This document shows, piece by piece, positions 33,285 to 43,925 of a DNA stretch of 64,000 bases (positions are counted from its first letter, which is position 1; every line of letters begins with the position of its first letter). The DNA comes from Nodosilinea nodulosa PCC 7104 (GTDB taxonomy: Bacteria > Cyanobacteriota > Cyanobacteriia > Phormidesmidales > Phormidesmidaceae): the NCBI RefSeq assembly GCF_000309385.1, contig NZ_JH976537.1, positions 2,312,966 through 2,376,965 of the forward strand. Reading direction: 5' to 3'. The translations under genes were made by a program, and so were the position numbers. The notes under the pieces are model-generated. The model was not told where the DNA came from and did not search any database. It saw only the letters and a list, made by a program, of their open reading frames with translations.

Positions 33285-33968
33285 GTGACGGGCGAACCAG
33301 CGGTGCGCGTATTTTTTGATTTTGTGGTGGGCACCATTGCCGCCCTGTTTCCGGTAGTAGACCCGATTGGCAGCGTGCCGATTTTTTTGGTGCTCACAGC
33401 TGGGGTGCCCGCTAGCCTGCGCCATCGCTATGCCCTGCACATTGCCCGCAACGTGGTGGTGCTGCTGGTTGGCACCCTGCTGGTGGGGGGCAGCGTGCTG
33501 CGGTTCTTTGGCGTGTCCCTGGCGGTGGTGCGCATCGCCGGGGGCATTGTCGTGTTCCACGCCGCTTGGCGGGCGATGAACTCTGACCCCAAACTCACCG
33601 ACATCGACAACCAGGAAGCCGTGCAGCGCATCGGCGAGCACAAGGACATCTCCTTTATGCCCATGACCATACCGCTGCTGGGGGGACCAGGGGCGATCGC
33701 CGTTACCCTTGGCCTGGCGGCCCAGGCTGGGGGCGATCTCTCGGCCTCTACGGCGATCAACCTGCTGGCAATCGCCACCGCCATTGGGCTGATTGGCCTG
33801 GTGATTTTTCTGTCGCTGCGATCGTCCACGCTGCTGCTCAAGGTGCTGGGGGCCAGCGGTATTCAGGCCATGAGTCGGCTGCTGGGGCTGTTTGTGATGG
33901 CGATCGGGGTGCAGCTGATCCTAAACGGCCTGGCCGACTGGTTGACCTCCTTGGGATGGGTACCCTAG
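33285..33968 (+). CDS. MarC family integral membrane protein
   Basis: A 227-residue protein with six membrane helices from a GTG at 33285 (VTGEPAVRVFFDF) or GTG 33303. Family stretches: FPVVDPIGSVPIFLVLT, VVRIAGGIVVFHAAWRAM, FMPMTIPLLGGPGAIAVTL and SRLLGLFVMAIGVQLILNGL. MarC (UPF0056) proteins are inner-membrane proteins once linked to multiple antibiotic resistance, now of unsettled role. The frame on the opposite strand is a shadow. Confidence 0.9.
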   Translation: MTGEPAVRVFFDFVVGTIAALFPVVDPIGSVPIFLVLTAGVPASLRHRYALHIARNVVVLLVGTLLVGGSVLRFFGVSLAVVRIAGGIVVFHAAWRAMNSDPKLTDIDNQEAVQRIGEHKDISFMPMTIPLLGGPGAIAVTLGLAAQAGGDLSASTAINLLAIATAIGLIGLVIFLSLRSSTLLLKVLGASGIQAMSRLLGLFVMAIGVQLILNGLADWLTSLGWVP

Positions 33969-34284
33969 ATCAGCGCCCATGCAACGTCCAACCGCCCGCC
34001 GCCGCCGGCCACGTCTGGAGATGCGGCCCGACCCGCGCCCGCCGCCTGGTTTTGGCTTAAACTTGGGGTGTTCCCTGAAAACAATGACTACCCCGGCTCC
34101 ACTGATTCGGCAACCGAGGTTGGGTGCGCGCTAAGGCGGCAGCACTCTCCGTTGGAGTAGCTGGCCAATGTATCCACCGGATCCCTAGTCCACTGGTGCT
34201 CTACAAAGCCTGCAGCGCTCTGTCTGGTCATACTGGTCATATTTGTCTTGTTTGCCGCAGGCCCTCCCAGGGAACCCTTGACCC
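33969..34284. other. Intergenic region without recognised feature
   Basis: About 316 bp upstream of the decayed HD-GYP gene. I see no RNA, repeat or gene. A GTCATACTGGTCATATTTGT stretch near 34225 may belong to a promoter. Confidence 0.4.
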
Positions 34285-34950
34285 ATGAGCTACCCCAGCT
34301 TCCACAGTTTTATTAAACTGCTGCGCAGTCTGCTTAAGCGTAGGCAGCCCTGGCTGTTTGAAGAATCGATCTTTCTGGCCGACCTGTGTTTGGCCTACGG
34401 CACCATTGCGGGCCTCAGCGATCGCGACAAAAAAACCCTGTTTTTAGCCGCCCACTTTAAAAATCTGGGGGCCATCTACCTCGAGGATCAAAGCCTCAAG
34501 CAAGAGTATCTCGACCACCGCGACGCCATTGTGCAGATGGAGGTGCTGTTTAGGGAAAGTGCCCAACTGGCCAGAGACGCGGGTCTGGCTGAGGTGGCCG
34601 ACGTGCTAGATCAGTACCACCTGCGGGCGATTCCGCAAAATTCGCTGGCCCGTATTTTTCAGGTGCTCAACGCCTGGGTGTCGTGCCGCCAGCGCAAAGG
34701 GTGGCGCAGCTCCATGAGCGACAAAGAGGCGCTGATTATTCTCAAACAGCGGGCCGAGATGAAGTGGTCTGACCCCAAGGTGGTGTTTCACTTTATCGAG
34801 CACCTCTGCCGCTACTCGTCGCGGGCTGAGCGCCGCCAGGCCTGCACCATCACCGGGTTTGAGGTGCCCCCCGAGGTGCCCGAGGTGAGAGACTACAGCT
34901 TTGATACCCTCGAAGACCAGTTTCAAGAGCAGATCGAAGCAGCCGGCTGA
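34285..34950 (+). CDS. Degenerate HD-GYP-like protein
   Basis: A 221-residue protein. The order of segments follows an HD-GYP domain without its catalytic residues: LFLAAHFKNLGAIYLEDQSL takes the place of AxxLHDIGKIxIPD, and RAIPQNSLARIFQVLNAWVSCRQRKGWRSSMSDKEALIILKQRAEMKWSDPKVVFHFIEHL takes the place of the post-GYP helices (IPxxARIxxVxDxFDAMTxxRPYR...). HD becomes FK and the GYP loop is gone. It may bind a nucleotide or partner without hydrolysis. It ends 216 bp before a YbjN-domain gene in the same direction. Confidence 0.6.
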   Translation: MSYPSFHSFIKLLRSLLKRRQPWLFEESIFLADLCLAYGTIAGLSDRDKKTLFLAAHFKNLGAIYLEDQSLKQEYLDHRDAIVQMEVLFRESAQLARDAGLAEVADVLDQYHLRAIPQNSLARIFQVLNAWVSCRQRKGWRSSMSDKEALIILKQRAEMKWSDPKVVFHFIEHLCRYSSRAERRQACTITGFEVPPEVPEVRDYSFDTLEDQFQEQIEAAG

Positions 34951-35166
34951 CCCAGGCCCTTTGACTGGGCCAGCCTGCCCCCGATAGCATTGGGGGATAG
35001 CCAGAAAAAGCGCGAGAGGATACAGTTGGGGAGGCCTTACCGCTGCCCAGCGGCGGGCCAACCGAAGGCCACTGTCTTCTTCGAAGCCCAGGGATTAATC
35101 TCGCTATTCTGTACGTTGCAGACTGGTCTTACAATAGTTTTTTCAACAGCTAACCAAGGGTTTGTC

Positions 35167-35643
35167 ATGGCTAATGACGCGATCGATACGGAACTGTCCT
35201 ACGCCAGCTCACTGTCTGCGGATGAACTGGAGTCGGCTCCTTACGTAGACACCATTGAGGCGGTGATCGCTAGCCTTGACCAGGGAGATGGGGCCATGGT
35301 TAGCCACCCCCCTGAGGGCCGGTTGTGGCGGTTTAAGTACGGCAGCGTGGACGTATATGTGCAGCTGACTGGCGAAACCGAGACCGACACGCTGACGGCG
35401 TGGTCGCCCGTGCTGCGGCTGCCCGCTAAGGACGAGCCTAAGCTGATGAAGCGGCTGCTAGAGAAAAACTGCAATGAGACCCTGGAGGCCCGTTTTGGCA
35501 TCTCTGGGGATCAGGTGCTGGTGATTTCGAGCCGCATCCTAAAAGATATTTCCGCCGCCGAAATCTCTCGCATCCTGACCATTGTGGCCACCATCGCCGA
35601 CGACTCGGACGAGGCGCTGATAGCCGAATTTGGCATGGGCTAA
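35167..35643 (+). CDS. YbjN domain-containing protein
   Basis: A 158-residue protein from the ATG at 35167 (MANDAIDTELSYASSLSADE). Residues 30-155 match the YbjN/secretion-chaperone-like fold (VYVQLTGETETDTLTAWSPVLRLPAKDEPKLMKRLLEKNCNETLEARFGISGDQVLVIS). In cyanobacteria such proteins are thought to be stress-linked or chaperone-like. Length is normal. The upstream frame to 34990 is not supported. Confidence 0.78.
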   Translation: MANDAIDTELSYASSLSADELESAPYVDTIEAVIASLDQGDGAMVSHPPEGRLWRFKYGSVDVYVQLTGETETDTLTAWSPVLRLPAKDEPKLMKRLLEKNCNETLEARFGISGDQVLVISSRILKDISAAEISRILTIVATIADDSDEALIAEFGMG

Positions 35644-35760
35644 GTCCTTTGGGTGGCTTCTCCCGTCGGTAGCTCGACTCCGCTCAGCTACTGAAGATAC
35701 TGGCGGCTGAGCGAAGCCGTTCAAGCAGAGAGATCTGGCGGAGAAAGCCAAGGGCTACGG

Positions 35761-36972
35761 TTAAGCCCGCGCCTCTTCGATGACCGATTTGGCGATCGAG
35801 GGCAGCTGTAGCCCCGGCGGATACTGCCCTTCCTCCTTGATGCGCTGAATCATTGCGGGGGAGACGCGCAGGCCCAGACGATCGGCGATCGCGCGCACCA
35901 CGTCGCCGCGATCGATCGTGCCCGCCACGGCGTCGGCGGGGGTGAGTACCGTCAGCCGCGCCAGCTCTAGCGCTTCGAGCTGATCGATGGCCTCGGTCAG
36001 CGGCGTGCCCTCCCGCACCGAAGGAATATCTAGCAGCGGCTTGGCAATGTGGCTGAGGGGCAGCGTTTCCCACTGGCTGCGCTCGATCGCCCGCATGTCA
36101 TCGACGCTGACCAGCCCTCGGTAGCGTCCGTCGGAGGCGGCAAAGTAGGCCGGAGCGCGGTTCTCATCGAGCAGGTAGGTGTCGGCAAACTGGCGCAGCG
36201 ACATGTTGGCATCCACCACTTTGAAGTCGCGGGCCATTGCGTCAACGGCTGTGAGGGCCAGCATGGCCTCTTGCAGGTTGGTGACCTGGTTGTAGGCGGC
36301 GGCATTGCGGAGGGCAAACCAGCCAATGGCGGCAATCCAGAAGCCAGAAAACGCCTGGTAGGCCAGCGCCATCACCAGGCCAAAGGTAATCGCTAGCCAG
36401 CCTAGCAGCTGACCCGAGCGCGCCGCCCAGCGAATGCCCTTGATGCGGCTGTTCGTCACCTTCCACACCAGGGCCTTGAGCACCTGGCCCCCGTCCAGGG
36501 GCAGGCCGGGAATCAGGTTGAACAGCGTGAGGACCAGATTGATCTGGGCGACGCTGCCGGTGATCACGCTCACCGGGGTAGGCAGGCTCGGAATCTGGGA
36601 GACGGCAGTGAGCAGCAGAAACAGGCCAAAGCTGACCAACGGGCCTGCGATCGCCACCTTGAGCGCATCCTCGGGGGTTTTAGATTCTTTGTCGATGGAG
36701 GCAATGCCGCCGAACAAAAACAGCGTGATGGAGTTGACCGCAATGCCCTGGGTTTTGGCGGCAATGCTGTGGCCCAGCTCGTGCAGCAGCACCGAGGCAA
36801 ACAGCAGCAGGGCCAGGGCAAAGCCCATCACCCAGGCCAGATTCCCCCAGGCCGAGTGCCAGCTGGGCTCTAGCCCGTAGGAGACAGTGACCAGCAGCAA
36901 AATGATGAACCAGGAGCTATCGACAAACAGGGGAATCCCCAAAATAGCTCCGACACGCCAGCTGGATTGCAT
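35761..36972 (-). CDS. Site-2 protease (M50) with CBS domains
   Basis: A 403-residue polytopic metalloprotease. The zinc site is LLHELGHSIAA (HExxH) and the third ligand is in NLIPGLPLDGGQVLKAL. Six hydrophobic segments lie between residues 10 and 225. The C-terminal ~165 residues carry a pair of CBS domains (AMARDFKVVDANMSLRQFAD, DIPSVREGTPLTEAIDQLEAL) that usually bind adenine nucleotides. Such proteases cut membrane proteins to release regulators; the substrate is unknown. It is upstream of psaK, in the same direction. Confidence 0.92.
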   Translation of the reverse strand: MQSSWRVGAILGIPLFVDSSWFIILLLVTVSYGLEPSWHSAWGNLAWVMGFALALLLFASVLLHELGHSIAAKTQGIAVNSITLFLFGGIASIDKESKTPEDALKVAIAGPLVSFGLFLLLTAVSQIPSLPTPVSVITGSVAQINLVLTLFNLIPGLPLDGGQVLKALVWKVTNSRIKGIRWAARSGQLLGWLAITFGLVMALAYQAFSGFWIAAIGWFALRNAAAYNQVTNLQEAMLALTAVDAMARDFKVVDANMSLRQFADTYLLDENRAPAYFAASDGRYRGLVSVDDMRAIERSQWETLPLSHIAKPLLDIPSVREGTPLTEAIDQLEALELARLTVLTPADAVAGTIDRGDVVRAIADRLGLRVSPAMIQRIKEEGQYPPGLQLPSIAKSVIEEARA

Positions 36973-37135
36973 TGCCTAGCTCCCAATAGTTGCTGTAAAA
37001 AACCAAGCCAGACCCGATGGCATCTAGTGAGCACTAGGGCGATCGGGCCTGGGGTATGGCTTTATTCTATCAATCGCCCCATCAAGTCGTCGGACAGAGG
37101 CTGCTGGAGGGATCGTTGCAGGAGTCTCTGGGTAG

Positions 37136-37408
37136 CTAGAGCAGCCCGGCGTTGCCCAGGCCCAGCACCATGCCAGCGCCAAGGATGTGGCCCAGGCTTG
37201 CGATCGCCAGTAGCTCAGGCAGGCCAAACCCTTCAAACACCATGGGCAGGCTGACGGGCAGCGCCGGACCCACTCCAGGCTTTTGAATGGCGTACTTGCC
37301 AATGGCCAGCACAAACAGGTTGCAGGTAATCATGATCAGCGCCACTTTAAAGGACCACTCTGGGGTGGTGGGCACGGTATAGGCGGCAAGCAGGGTAGAA
37401 AACAGCAA
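37136..37408 (-). CDS. psaK: Photosystem I subunit PsaK
   Basis: A 90-residue two-helix PSI antenna subunit. Segments YTVPTTPEWSFKVALIMITCNLFVLAIGKYAIQKPGVGPALPV and FGLPELLAIASLGHILGAGMVLGLGNAGLL are typical of cyanobacterial PsaK. It binds chlorophyll at the edge of the PSI trimer and helps couple phycobilisomes. It is divergent to trpF, with about 170 bp between starts. Confidence 0.95.
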   Translation of the reverse strand: MLFSTLLAAYTVPTTPEWSFKVALIMITCNLFVLAIGKYAIQKPGVGPALPVSLPMVFEGFGLPELLAIASLGHILGAGMVLGLGNAGLL

Positions 37409-37581
37409 TGTTATTTCTCCGCTAGAGGTCTAAAATTGGGGCTTGAGCAGTAAAACCAGGCTTGAGAAGCAAATTTAACGGCGATCGCCAAGCGCTCAGC
37501 CCAGGGGCACCAGGCTTTGGGCATGGTTGGATTATAAAAATCCAGCGACACATACCTAACGGAATGTTTAACAGAGTTAAC

Positions 37582-38235
37582 ATGCGGGTCAAGATTTGTG
37601 GCATTACTCAGGCGGAGCAGGCGATCGCGATCGCCCGCCACGGTGCCACCCATCTGGGCTTTATCTGCGTGCCCCAGTCGCCCCGCTACCTGTCTCCCGC
37701 CGCCCTGGCTGACATCACCCAGGCCCTAAACGCGGCGGGGGTCGTGACCAAAACCGTGGGCGTTTTTGCCGATGCCCCCCTGGCCGAGATGGCTGCCATC
37801 GCCCGCCAGGCCCGCCTCAGCCACATTCAGCTCCACGGCCAAGAAACTCCAGAGCAGTGCCAGCAGCTTCTGGCTGAGCTGCCGGGTATTTTCTTGATCA
37901 AGGCCATTCGCGTTCGCACCGCCGCCGACCTGGCGCGGGCCGAAACCTATGCCCCCTACGTCGATGCGCTGCTGCTCGATGCCTACCACCCCCAGCAGCT
38001 CGGCGGCACTGGGTTAACGCTGGATTGGGATGCCTTGGTGTCGTTCAGGCCCGATTGCCCGTGGATGCTGGCCGGAGGGCTAACTCCTGAGAACATCTCC
38101 ACCGCGCTTTCGACGCTCCAGCCCGACGGCATCGACCTCTCCAGCGGTGTTGAGCAGTGCCCCGGCGTGAAGGACTTGGCGTTGGTTCAACACCTGTTTG
38201 AGCAATTGCAGCCCTGGTTAAACCTCACGGCTTAG
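37582..38235 (+). CDS. trpF: Phosphoribosylanthranilate isomerase
   Basis: A 217-residue TIM-barrel enzyme for the third step of tryptophan synthesis. The start is at 37582 (MRVKICGITQAEQAIAIA). Key stretches: VKICGIT (catalytic Cys), YVGVF-like VVTKTVGVFADA, LSHIQLHGQETPEQC, LLLDAY (catalytic Asp), GGTGLTLDW and MLAGGLTPENI followed by GIDLSSGVEQCPGVKD. It is apart from other trp genes, as usual in cyanobacteria. Confidence 0.95.
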   Translation: MRVKICGITQAEQAIAIARHGATHLGFICVPQSPRYLSPAALADITQALNAAGVVTKTVGVFADAPLAEMAAIARQARLSHIQLHGQETPEQCQQLLAELPGIFLIKAIRVRTAADLARAETYAPYVDALLLDAYHPQQLGGTGLTLDWDALVSFRPDCPWMLAGGLTPENISTALSTLQPDGIDLSSGVEQCPGVKDLALVQHLFEQLQPWLNLTA

Positions 38236-38289
38236 ATATAGTGGTTTGTTCCGGCCTGGACTGAACGTCTTTCCTATGTTGTGGAGGTG

Positions 38290-38565
38290 TTAAATGCAAG
38301 GCAAGGTTGAGCTGACAACAGCGGAAAAGAACCCATCAGCATAGTTAGAACTCTGCCAAAGATCCTCGCAAAATCTTGGTTCGGGCAGAACCTCACCATC
38401 AGCGAGTAACCCTTCTATATGGCAGTTGATAGCCTCAGCAGCATTGTAGAGCGCTTCGTTCAATGTTTCCCCCGCTGAGAAGCAGCCCGGCAAATCTGGC
38501 ACGGTCACGCCGTAATCGCTGTTTTCATCTTTATGAATCACAACTGCGTAACGCATACTTCCCAT
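38290..38565 (-). CDS. HicB-like antitoxin, shortened, no HicA
   Basis: A 91-residue protein from ATG 38565 (MGSMRYAVVIHKDENSDYGV). It has the HicB fold: TVPDLPGCFSAGETLNEALYNAAEAINCHIEGLLADGEVLPEP. The usual C-terminal DNA-binding part after YADGxWAVVDVD is missing: here YADGFFSAVVSSTLPCI ends the protein. No HicA toxin gene flanks it. It follows nblS in the same direction, its start lying 15 bp beyond that stop. Confidence 0.75.
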   Translation of the reverse strand: MGSMRYAVVIHKDENSDYGVTVPDLPGCFSAGETLNEALYNAAEAINCHIEGLLADGEVLPEPRFCEDLWQSSNYADGFFSAVVSSTLPCI

Positions 38566-38579
38566 GGCGGAAACAGAAT

Positions 38580-40595
38580 TCACTTTGAATCGGGTTTAGG
38601 AAAAGTCAACGAGACATCCGAGGAGGAAGGGCTGATGGCGGCGATCGCCAGGTCTTTGCCAGCTTCGTGGTGGGCGACTTCTTGAGCCATTACCTCGATC
38701 GCCTCGGGTTGGCAGACGGCGACGTCAAACCAGAACGTGGTGCCAATGCCCACTTCGCTGACCAAATGCACCTGGCTGCTGTGCTTTTCGATGATGTTTT
38801 TGACGATCGAGAGGCCCAGGCCGGTGCCCTCCAGGGTGTGAACCCGGTTTTCGACCCGGAAGAAGCGATCGAAGATGGCCTGCTGATCTTCGGGGGCAAT
38901 GCCGATGCCGGTGTCAGAAATTTCGACGCGAATAAAACCCGTTTCAGCCGGGTTATCGCCCGGGGGAATGATCTGATGCGCCCGCAGCATCACCTGACCG
39001 CCAGACTCAGTAAACTTGAGGGCGTTGCCGACCAGGTTGCTAAACACTTGCAGCAGCAGGTCATAGTTGCCCAAAGCCGGGGGTAGATCCGGCTCTACAT
39101 CCTGCAAAAGCTGAATCTGCTTGTCTTTGGCGTTGAGGCGGTGGGTGCGCAGGGTCTGCTCGATGGGCTGGATGATGTCAACGGCTTCGAGCTGGTACTG
39201 GCGGCTCGACTCCAGGCGCGACAGGTCGAGCACGTCGTTGACCAGGCGGGTGAGGCGATCGGTTTCGTGGTTGGCAGTTTCGAGAAATTCTTTGCGCTCG
39301 CCGTCGCTGAGGTCTTCGCCGTACTCGTGCAGAGTTTCGATAAACGACTTGATGTTGAACAGCGGCGTACGCAGCTCGTGGGACACATTGCTGATGAACT
39401 GGGCCTTGGCCTCGTTGAGGGCTACCTCGCGGGTAATATCCTGCACGGTGATAGCCAAACCCTTGACGTTTTCCTTGGCCTGGTCGAGCACGGTATTGAG
39501 CAAAATCCGCAGGGTGCGGCTGCTGGGCTCGGTGATCGGCACCCGAAACTCCATCGCTTCCGCCTCGCCCTTGACCGCCTGAAACAGGGGCCGAGTCAGC
39601 TGCACCCGCACGGGGCCAGGAAAATGCTCCAGAATATTTTTGCCGTCTAGAATCTGATTGTCCCAGCCAAAAATGCGGCGGGCGGTGGGGTTGACCAGCA
39701 CCGCGTGCATGTCGCTGTCGAGCAAAATAGCGCCGTCGGCAATGGTCGAGACCAGGGTTTCGAGCTTGGCCTTTTCGGCAGTGAGTTCCTCAATGTTTTG
39801 CTCTTCGTAGCGCTCAAGGCGCTCGGCCATGTCGTTAAAGCTGTAGATCAGCTCGCCGAGTTCGCCCCCCAGGGGCAAATTAATGCGCTGGTTGAAGTTT
39901 CCGGCGGCGATGTTTTTGACCCCCAGCACCAGCTCTTTAATTGGCTGGGTAATGGTGAGAGCGTTGAACACCGCGCCTAAAATTACCATCACCCAGATCG
40001 AGACAAACACGGCAATGGTGACATCTCGGGTCAGGTGGGAGGAAGCAACTACAGTGGGGTTGGGGTTGATGCCCAGGGCCAGCACCCCCAGGTGGGTGCC
40101 GTTGTAGTTGAGGGGTACAAACACATCGGTCACCTCCCCAGCGGGGGTGAGGTGCTGGCGCACCAGGGGGCGATCGGTGTTTTGGGCATAGCCCTCGGGC
40201 AGCTGCATGCGCCGCCTCAGGGTCAGCGAGCTCTGCACCGCCGCCTCAGAGAAGGGAATACCAAAAAAGATATCGCCGTTCTCGTCGGCGTAGAGCATGT
40301 AGCGGACGCTGGAGGTGCTCTGGTAAAAGCTGTAGGAGAAGCGGGCCAGCTCGGTGCGATCGGCCTCGTTGACCAGGGGTGCCACGTTGGCGGCCAGCAG
40401 CAGCCCCAGGTCGCGGGCAAAGCGGGTGTCGTTGAGGCGGGCATCCATTTGGATGGTGTTGACCGCCCAAAAGGTGAGGGCACTGGTAATCAGCGACACC
40501 ACCAGCGTTGCCCCGGCCATGAGTCGGGTTTGCAGGGTGAAGTCGCCCCACCAGCGCAGGAAGATATCGCGAATTTTAGCCAGGAGCCTGATCAA
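38580..40595 (-). CDS. nblS: Sensor histidine kinase NblS (Hik33/DspA)
   Basis: A 671-residue membrane kinase conserved in cyanobacteria that controls photosynthesis genes and phycobilisome breakdown under high light and nutrient stress. Order: TM1 (about 25-48), an extracytoplasmic sensor region, TM2 (about 192-215), HAMP (TITQPIKELVLGVKNIAAGNFNQRI), PAS (about 275-390), phosphoacceptor box FISNVSHELRTPLFNIKSF, then the ATPase domain with QVFSNLVGNALKFTESGG (N box), DTGIGIAPEDQQAIFDRFFR and GTGLGLSIVKNII. All catalytic boxes are intact. Confidence 0.92.
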   Translation of the reverse strand: MIRLLAKIRDIFLRWWGDFTLQTRLMAGATLVVSLITSALTFWAVNTIQMDARLNDTRFARDLGLLLAANVAPLVNEADRTELARFSYSFYQSTSSVRYMLYADENGDIFFGIPFSEAAVQSSLTLRRRMQLPEGYAQNTDRPLVRQHLTPAGEVTDVFVPLNYNGTHLGVLALGINPNPTVVASSHLTRDVTIAVFVSIWVMVILGAVFNALTITQPIKELVLGVKNIAAGNFNQRINLPLGGELGELIYSFNDMAERLERYEEQNIEELTAEKAKLETLVSTIADGAILLDSDMHAVLVNPTARRIFGWDNQILDGKNILEHFPGPVRVQLTRPLFQAVKGEAEAMEFRVPITEPSSRTLRILLNTVLDQAKENVKGLAITVQDITREVALNEAKAQFISNVSHELRTPLFNIKSFIETLHEYGEDLSDGERKEFLETANHETDRLTRLVNDVLDLSRLESSRQYQLEAVDIIQPIEQTLRTHRLNAKDKQIQLLQDVEPDLPPALGNYDLLLQVFSNLVGNALKFTESGGQVMLRAHQIIPPGDNPAETGFIRVEISDTGIGIAPEDQQAIFDRFFRVENRVHTLEGTGLGLSIVKNIIEKHSSQVHLVSEVGIGTTFWFDVAVCQPEAIEVMAQEVAHHEAGKDLAIAAISPSSSDVSLTFPKPDSK

Positions 40596-40661
40596 CAGAA
40601 TCTATCAAATGTCGGATATCAGCCTTCATTCTGGCATGTTCTTTGCATCTTGGCCCTGTCG

Positions 40662-41021
40662 CTAGCCGTCGAACAGGGTTTCAAACTCGTGGCGCAGGCT
40701 GTCGTAGTTGACCACACGGGCCACAATCAAGGCTTGGTTGCCCAGAGTTTGATCGTCCTTGGCGGCGGCAAGCTGCTGCTTCCAGTGGAGCACGTCTTTT
40801 TCTTGCCTGAGCCAGAAGGCGACCATGGTGCCTACGATCGCGTCCCAATCCCAATCGGGCCTGCGATGGACGGCTTCGGTGGCATTGATAAACGCGTCGA
40901 GGGTGCAGCAGTAGCTGCCCAGAAAAGCCTGGCTGCGATCGGGCTTGGTCTCCACCCGCTGCTGGTGGTTAAAGAATTGCAGCACCGGGGCAATGCCAAT
41001 GATGTCAAAGCTGTAGCTCAT
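40662..41021 (-). CDS. Conserved cyanobacterial hypothetical protein
   Basis: A 119-residue protein from ATG 41021 (MSYSFDIIGIAPVLQFFNHQ). It has no recognised domain. Segments AFLGSYCCTLDAFINATE and RPDWDWDAIVGTMVAFWLRQEKDVLHWKQQL look helical and well formed. It resembles conserved proteins found only in cyanobacteria. A longer start at 41048 would overlap nothing but seems less likely. Confidence 0.65.
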   Translation of the reverse strand: MSYSFDIIGIAPVLQFFNHQQRVETKPDRSQAFLGSYCCTLDAFINATEAVHRRPDWDWDAIVGTMVAFWLRQEKDVLHWKQQLAAAKDDQTLGNQALIVARVVNYDSLRHEFETLFDG

Positions 41022-41056
41022 GGCTCGTGGCTCGTGGGAGTGAAGCAAGTTAAGGC

Positions 41057-41263
41057 CTATTCTAGGCAGTTCTCCCAGGAGAGTTGTTCGCCCGCAACGG
41101 TTTTGACGATTCCCACGGATAGGACGTCGTTACCATAGGCCTCATTACCGCTGGATTCACCCGCCAGCTTCAGAGCAACCGCCATGACCACTCTGGGTTT
41201 GACCCTCGAAATCAGCCAGCCGTGCAGCTGACCAATCACCAGTTCTATCAGCTCTGCATCCAT
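41057..41263 (-). CDS. Small hypothetical protein
   Basis: A 68-residue frame with ATG start: DAELIELVIGQLHGWLISRVKPRVVMAVALKLAGESS, then a less regular end. Helix-like pattern and position just upstream of the previous gene support it, but no family is recognised. Confidence 0.4.
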   Translation of the reverse strand: MDAELIELVIGQLHGWLISRVKPRVVMAVALKLAGESSGNEAYGNDVLSVGIVKTVAGEQLSWENCLE

Positions 41264-41603
41264 AGCCCAGATCTGGACTATGAATTATGGCGATCGCGCA
41301 AAGCGCGTCAGTGACCGCCATCACACTTCGCACAACGCTTGAGCCCCACCCCTGGGCGATCAACCTGCCGTAAAGATGCCAAAAAAGTGGTGACGCTGCC
41401 CTGGAACCAGGGCATTCTAGATACAGATAAGACGGCTTCACGCAATCTATAAGCTAACTCCCTATACTAAACAGCCCCCGGTGCCGTGGCATCGGGGGTT
41501 ATTTAATGATCACCATCGCAAAAAATCGGGCTTTCTTCGCTATTTTGGGCGGCCTGTTACAGCCAGCGGAAGAAGCCCGGTTTTTGAGCTAGCGAACCAG
41601 CGC
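41264..41603. other. Spacer upstream of the small hypothetical, holding two hairpins
   Basis: Apart from the ahcY terminator it contains CCCCCGGTGCCGTGGCATCGGGGG at about 41474-41497, a hairpin followed on the plus strand by TTATTT. A TATACT box lies just before it at 41462. A short terminated transcript is conceivable but unsupported. Confidence 0.4.
41519..41586 (-). terminator. Intrinsic terminator of ahcY
   Basis: On the minus strand, ACCGGGCTTCTTC pairs with GAAGAAAGCCCGAT with one bulge and is followed by a T-run, about 20 bp after the ahcY stop. The loop is long (about 30 nt). Confidence 0.75.
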
Positions 41604-42887
<1,284 letters not shown>

Positions 42888-42962
42888 TCAACCGTAGTGA
42901 ATCGTTCATCTGCCAGCGTACTTAGCTTAGCGGAATTTTAGGCGGGGTACTGCCCGGATAGG

Positions 42963-43751
42963 TCAGGCGGGGTACTGACCCGATCGCACCTCCCCACAGA
43001 ACTGCTGGGCCGCCTCAATCGCCTGCTGTCTGAGGTTAGCGTAGACCTTGGCAAAGGGGGGCTGCCAGGCCGAAAGCCCCAGCACATCCGCCGTCACCAA
43101 GACCTGCCCATCGCAGTGCACCCCGGCCCCGATGCCAATGGTGGGAATGCCCAGCGCCTTGGTAATATCGCGGGCTAGCTCGGCGGGAATGTGCTCTAGC
43201 ACCACACAAAACGCCCCGGCCTGCTCCAGAGCCCTGGCCTCGGCCAGAATGCGATCGGCCTCAGCCTCGGTTTTGCCCTGCTTGCGAAAGCCGCCAAACT
43301 GGTTCACCGACTGGGGGGTCAACCCCACGTGGCCCATCACCGGAATGCCCCACTGCACCAGGCGTCGCACGGTGTCAACCACGCCCTCGTGGCCGCCCTC
43401 CAGCTTCACCGCCTGGGCACCGGCCTCTTTTAGCATTTGACCCGCCGCGCGAATGGCGTCTTCTACGCTGGTCTGGTAGCTGAGAAAGGGCAAATCTACC
43501 ACCACCAGGGCATTCTTGACGCCCCGCCGCACGGCCTTGGCGCAGATCAATATATCTTCGGTGGTGAGGGGCAGGGTGGTGTCGTAGCCCAGGGCTACCA
43601 TTGCCAGCGAGTCGCCCACCAGCGCAATGTCGGCCCCCGCCGCATCGACAATTTGCCCCGACATGAAATCCCAGGCGGTGAGCACGGCGAGGGGTGGGGC
43701 GGGCGTACCCGACTGCTTCCACCGCAAAATTTGGTCAACGCTAACGGCCAT
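42963..43751 (-). CDS. panB: 3-methyl-2-oxobutanoate hydroxymethyltransferase
   Basis: A 262-residue enzyme that makes ketopantoate from alpha-ketoisovalerate and methylene-THF, first step of pantothenate synthesis. The start is at 43751 ([20 protein letters not shown]). Signatures: [31 protein letters not shown], metal ligands in VGDSL and [36 protein letters not shown] and [31 protein letters not shown]. It lies downstream of, and divergent from, clpP. Confidence 0.95.
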   Translation of the reverse strand: MAVSVDQILRWKQSGTPAPPLAVLTAWDFMSGQIVDAAGADIALVGDSLAMVALGYDTTLPLTTEDILICAKAVRRGVKNALVVVDLPFLSYQTSVEDAIRAAGQMLKEAGAQAVKLEGGHEGVVDTVRRLVQWGIPVMGHVGLTPQSVNQFGGFRKQGKTEAEADRILAEARALEQAGAFCVVLEHIPAELARDITKALGIPTIGIGAGVHCDGQVLVTADVLGLSAWQPPFAKVYANLRQQAIEAAQQFCGEVRSGQYPA

Positions 43752-43925
43752 AGCTGCGCCTGGGGAAGGGTGTAGTTGCCAGGATAACAAACCGACGGAG
43801 CCAGAATTTGCCCACTCCTGAGGCGATCGCTCCGGAGTTTGGATCGGCTATCCCCCCAATCGATTTCTCCCCTGGGGAACACAACTCGCTAGAATCAAGA
43901 AAACCCGTACAAAGTGGCTGATACG

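Noticed and set aside
40035..41138. Rightward 367-codon frame
   Set aside because: Crosses antisense to nblS and a hypothetical gene and has shadow-like composition.
41462..41505. Small regulatory RNA with TATACT box and hairpin
   Set aside because: A promoter box and a hairpin alone are not enough; no known cyanobacterial sRNA motif was seen.
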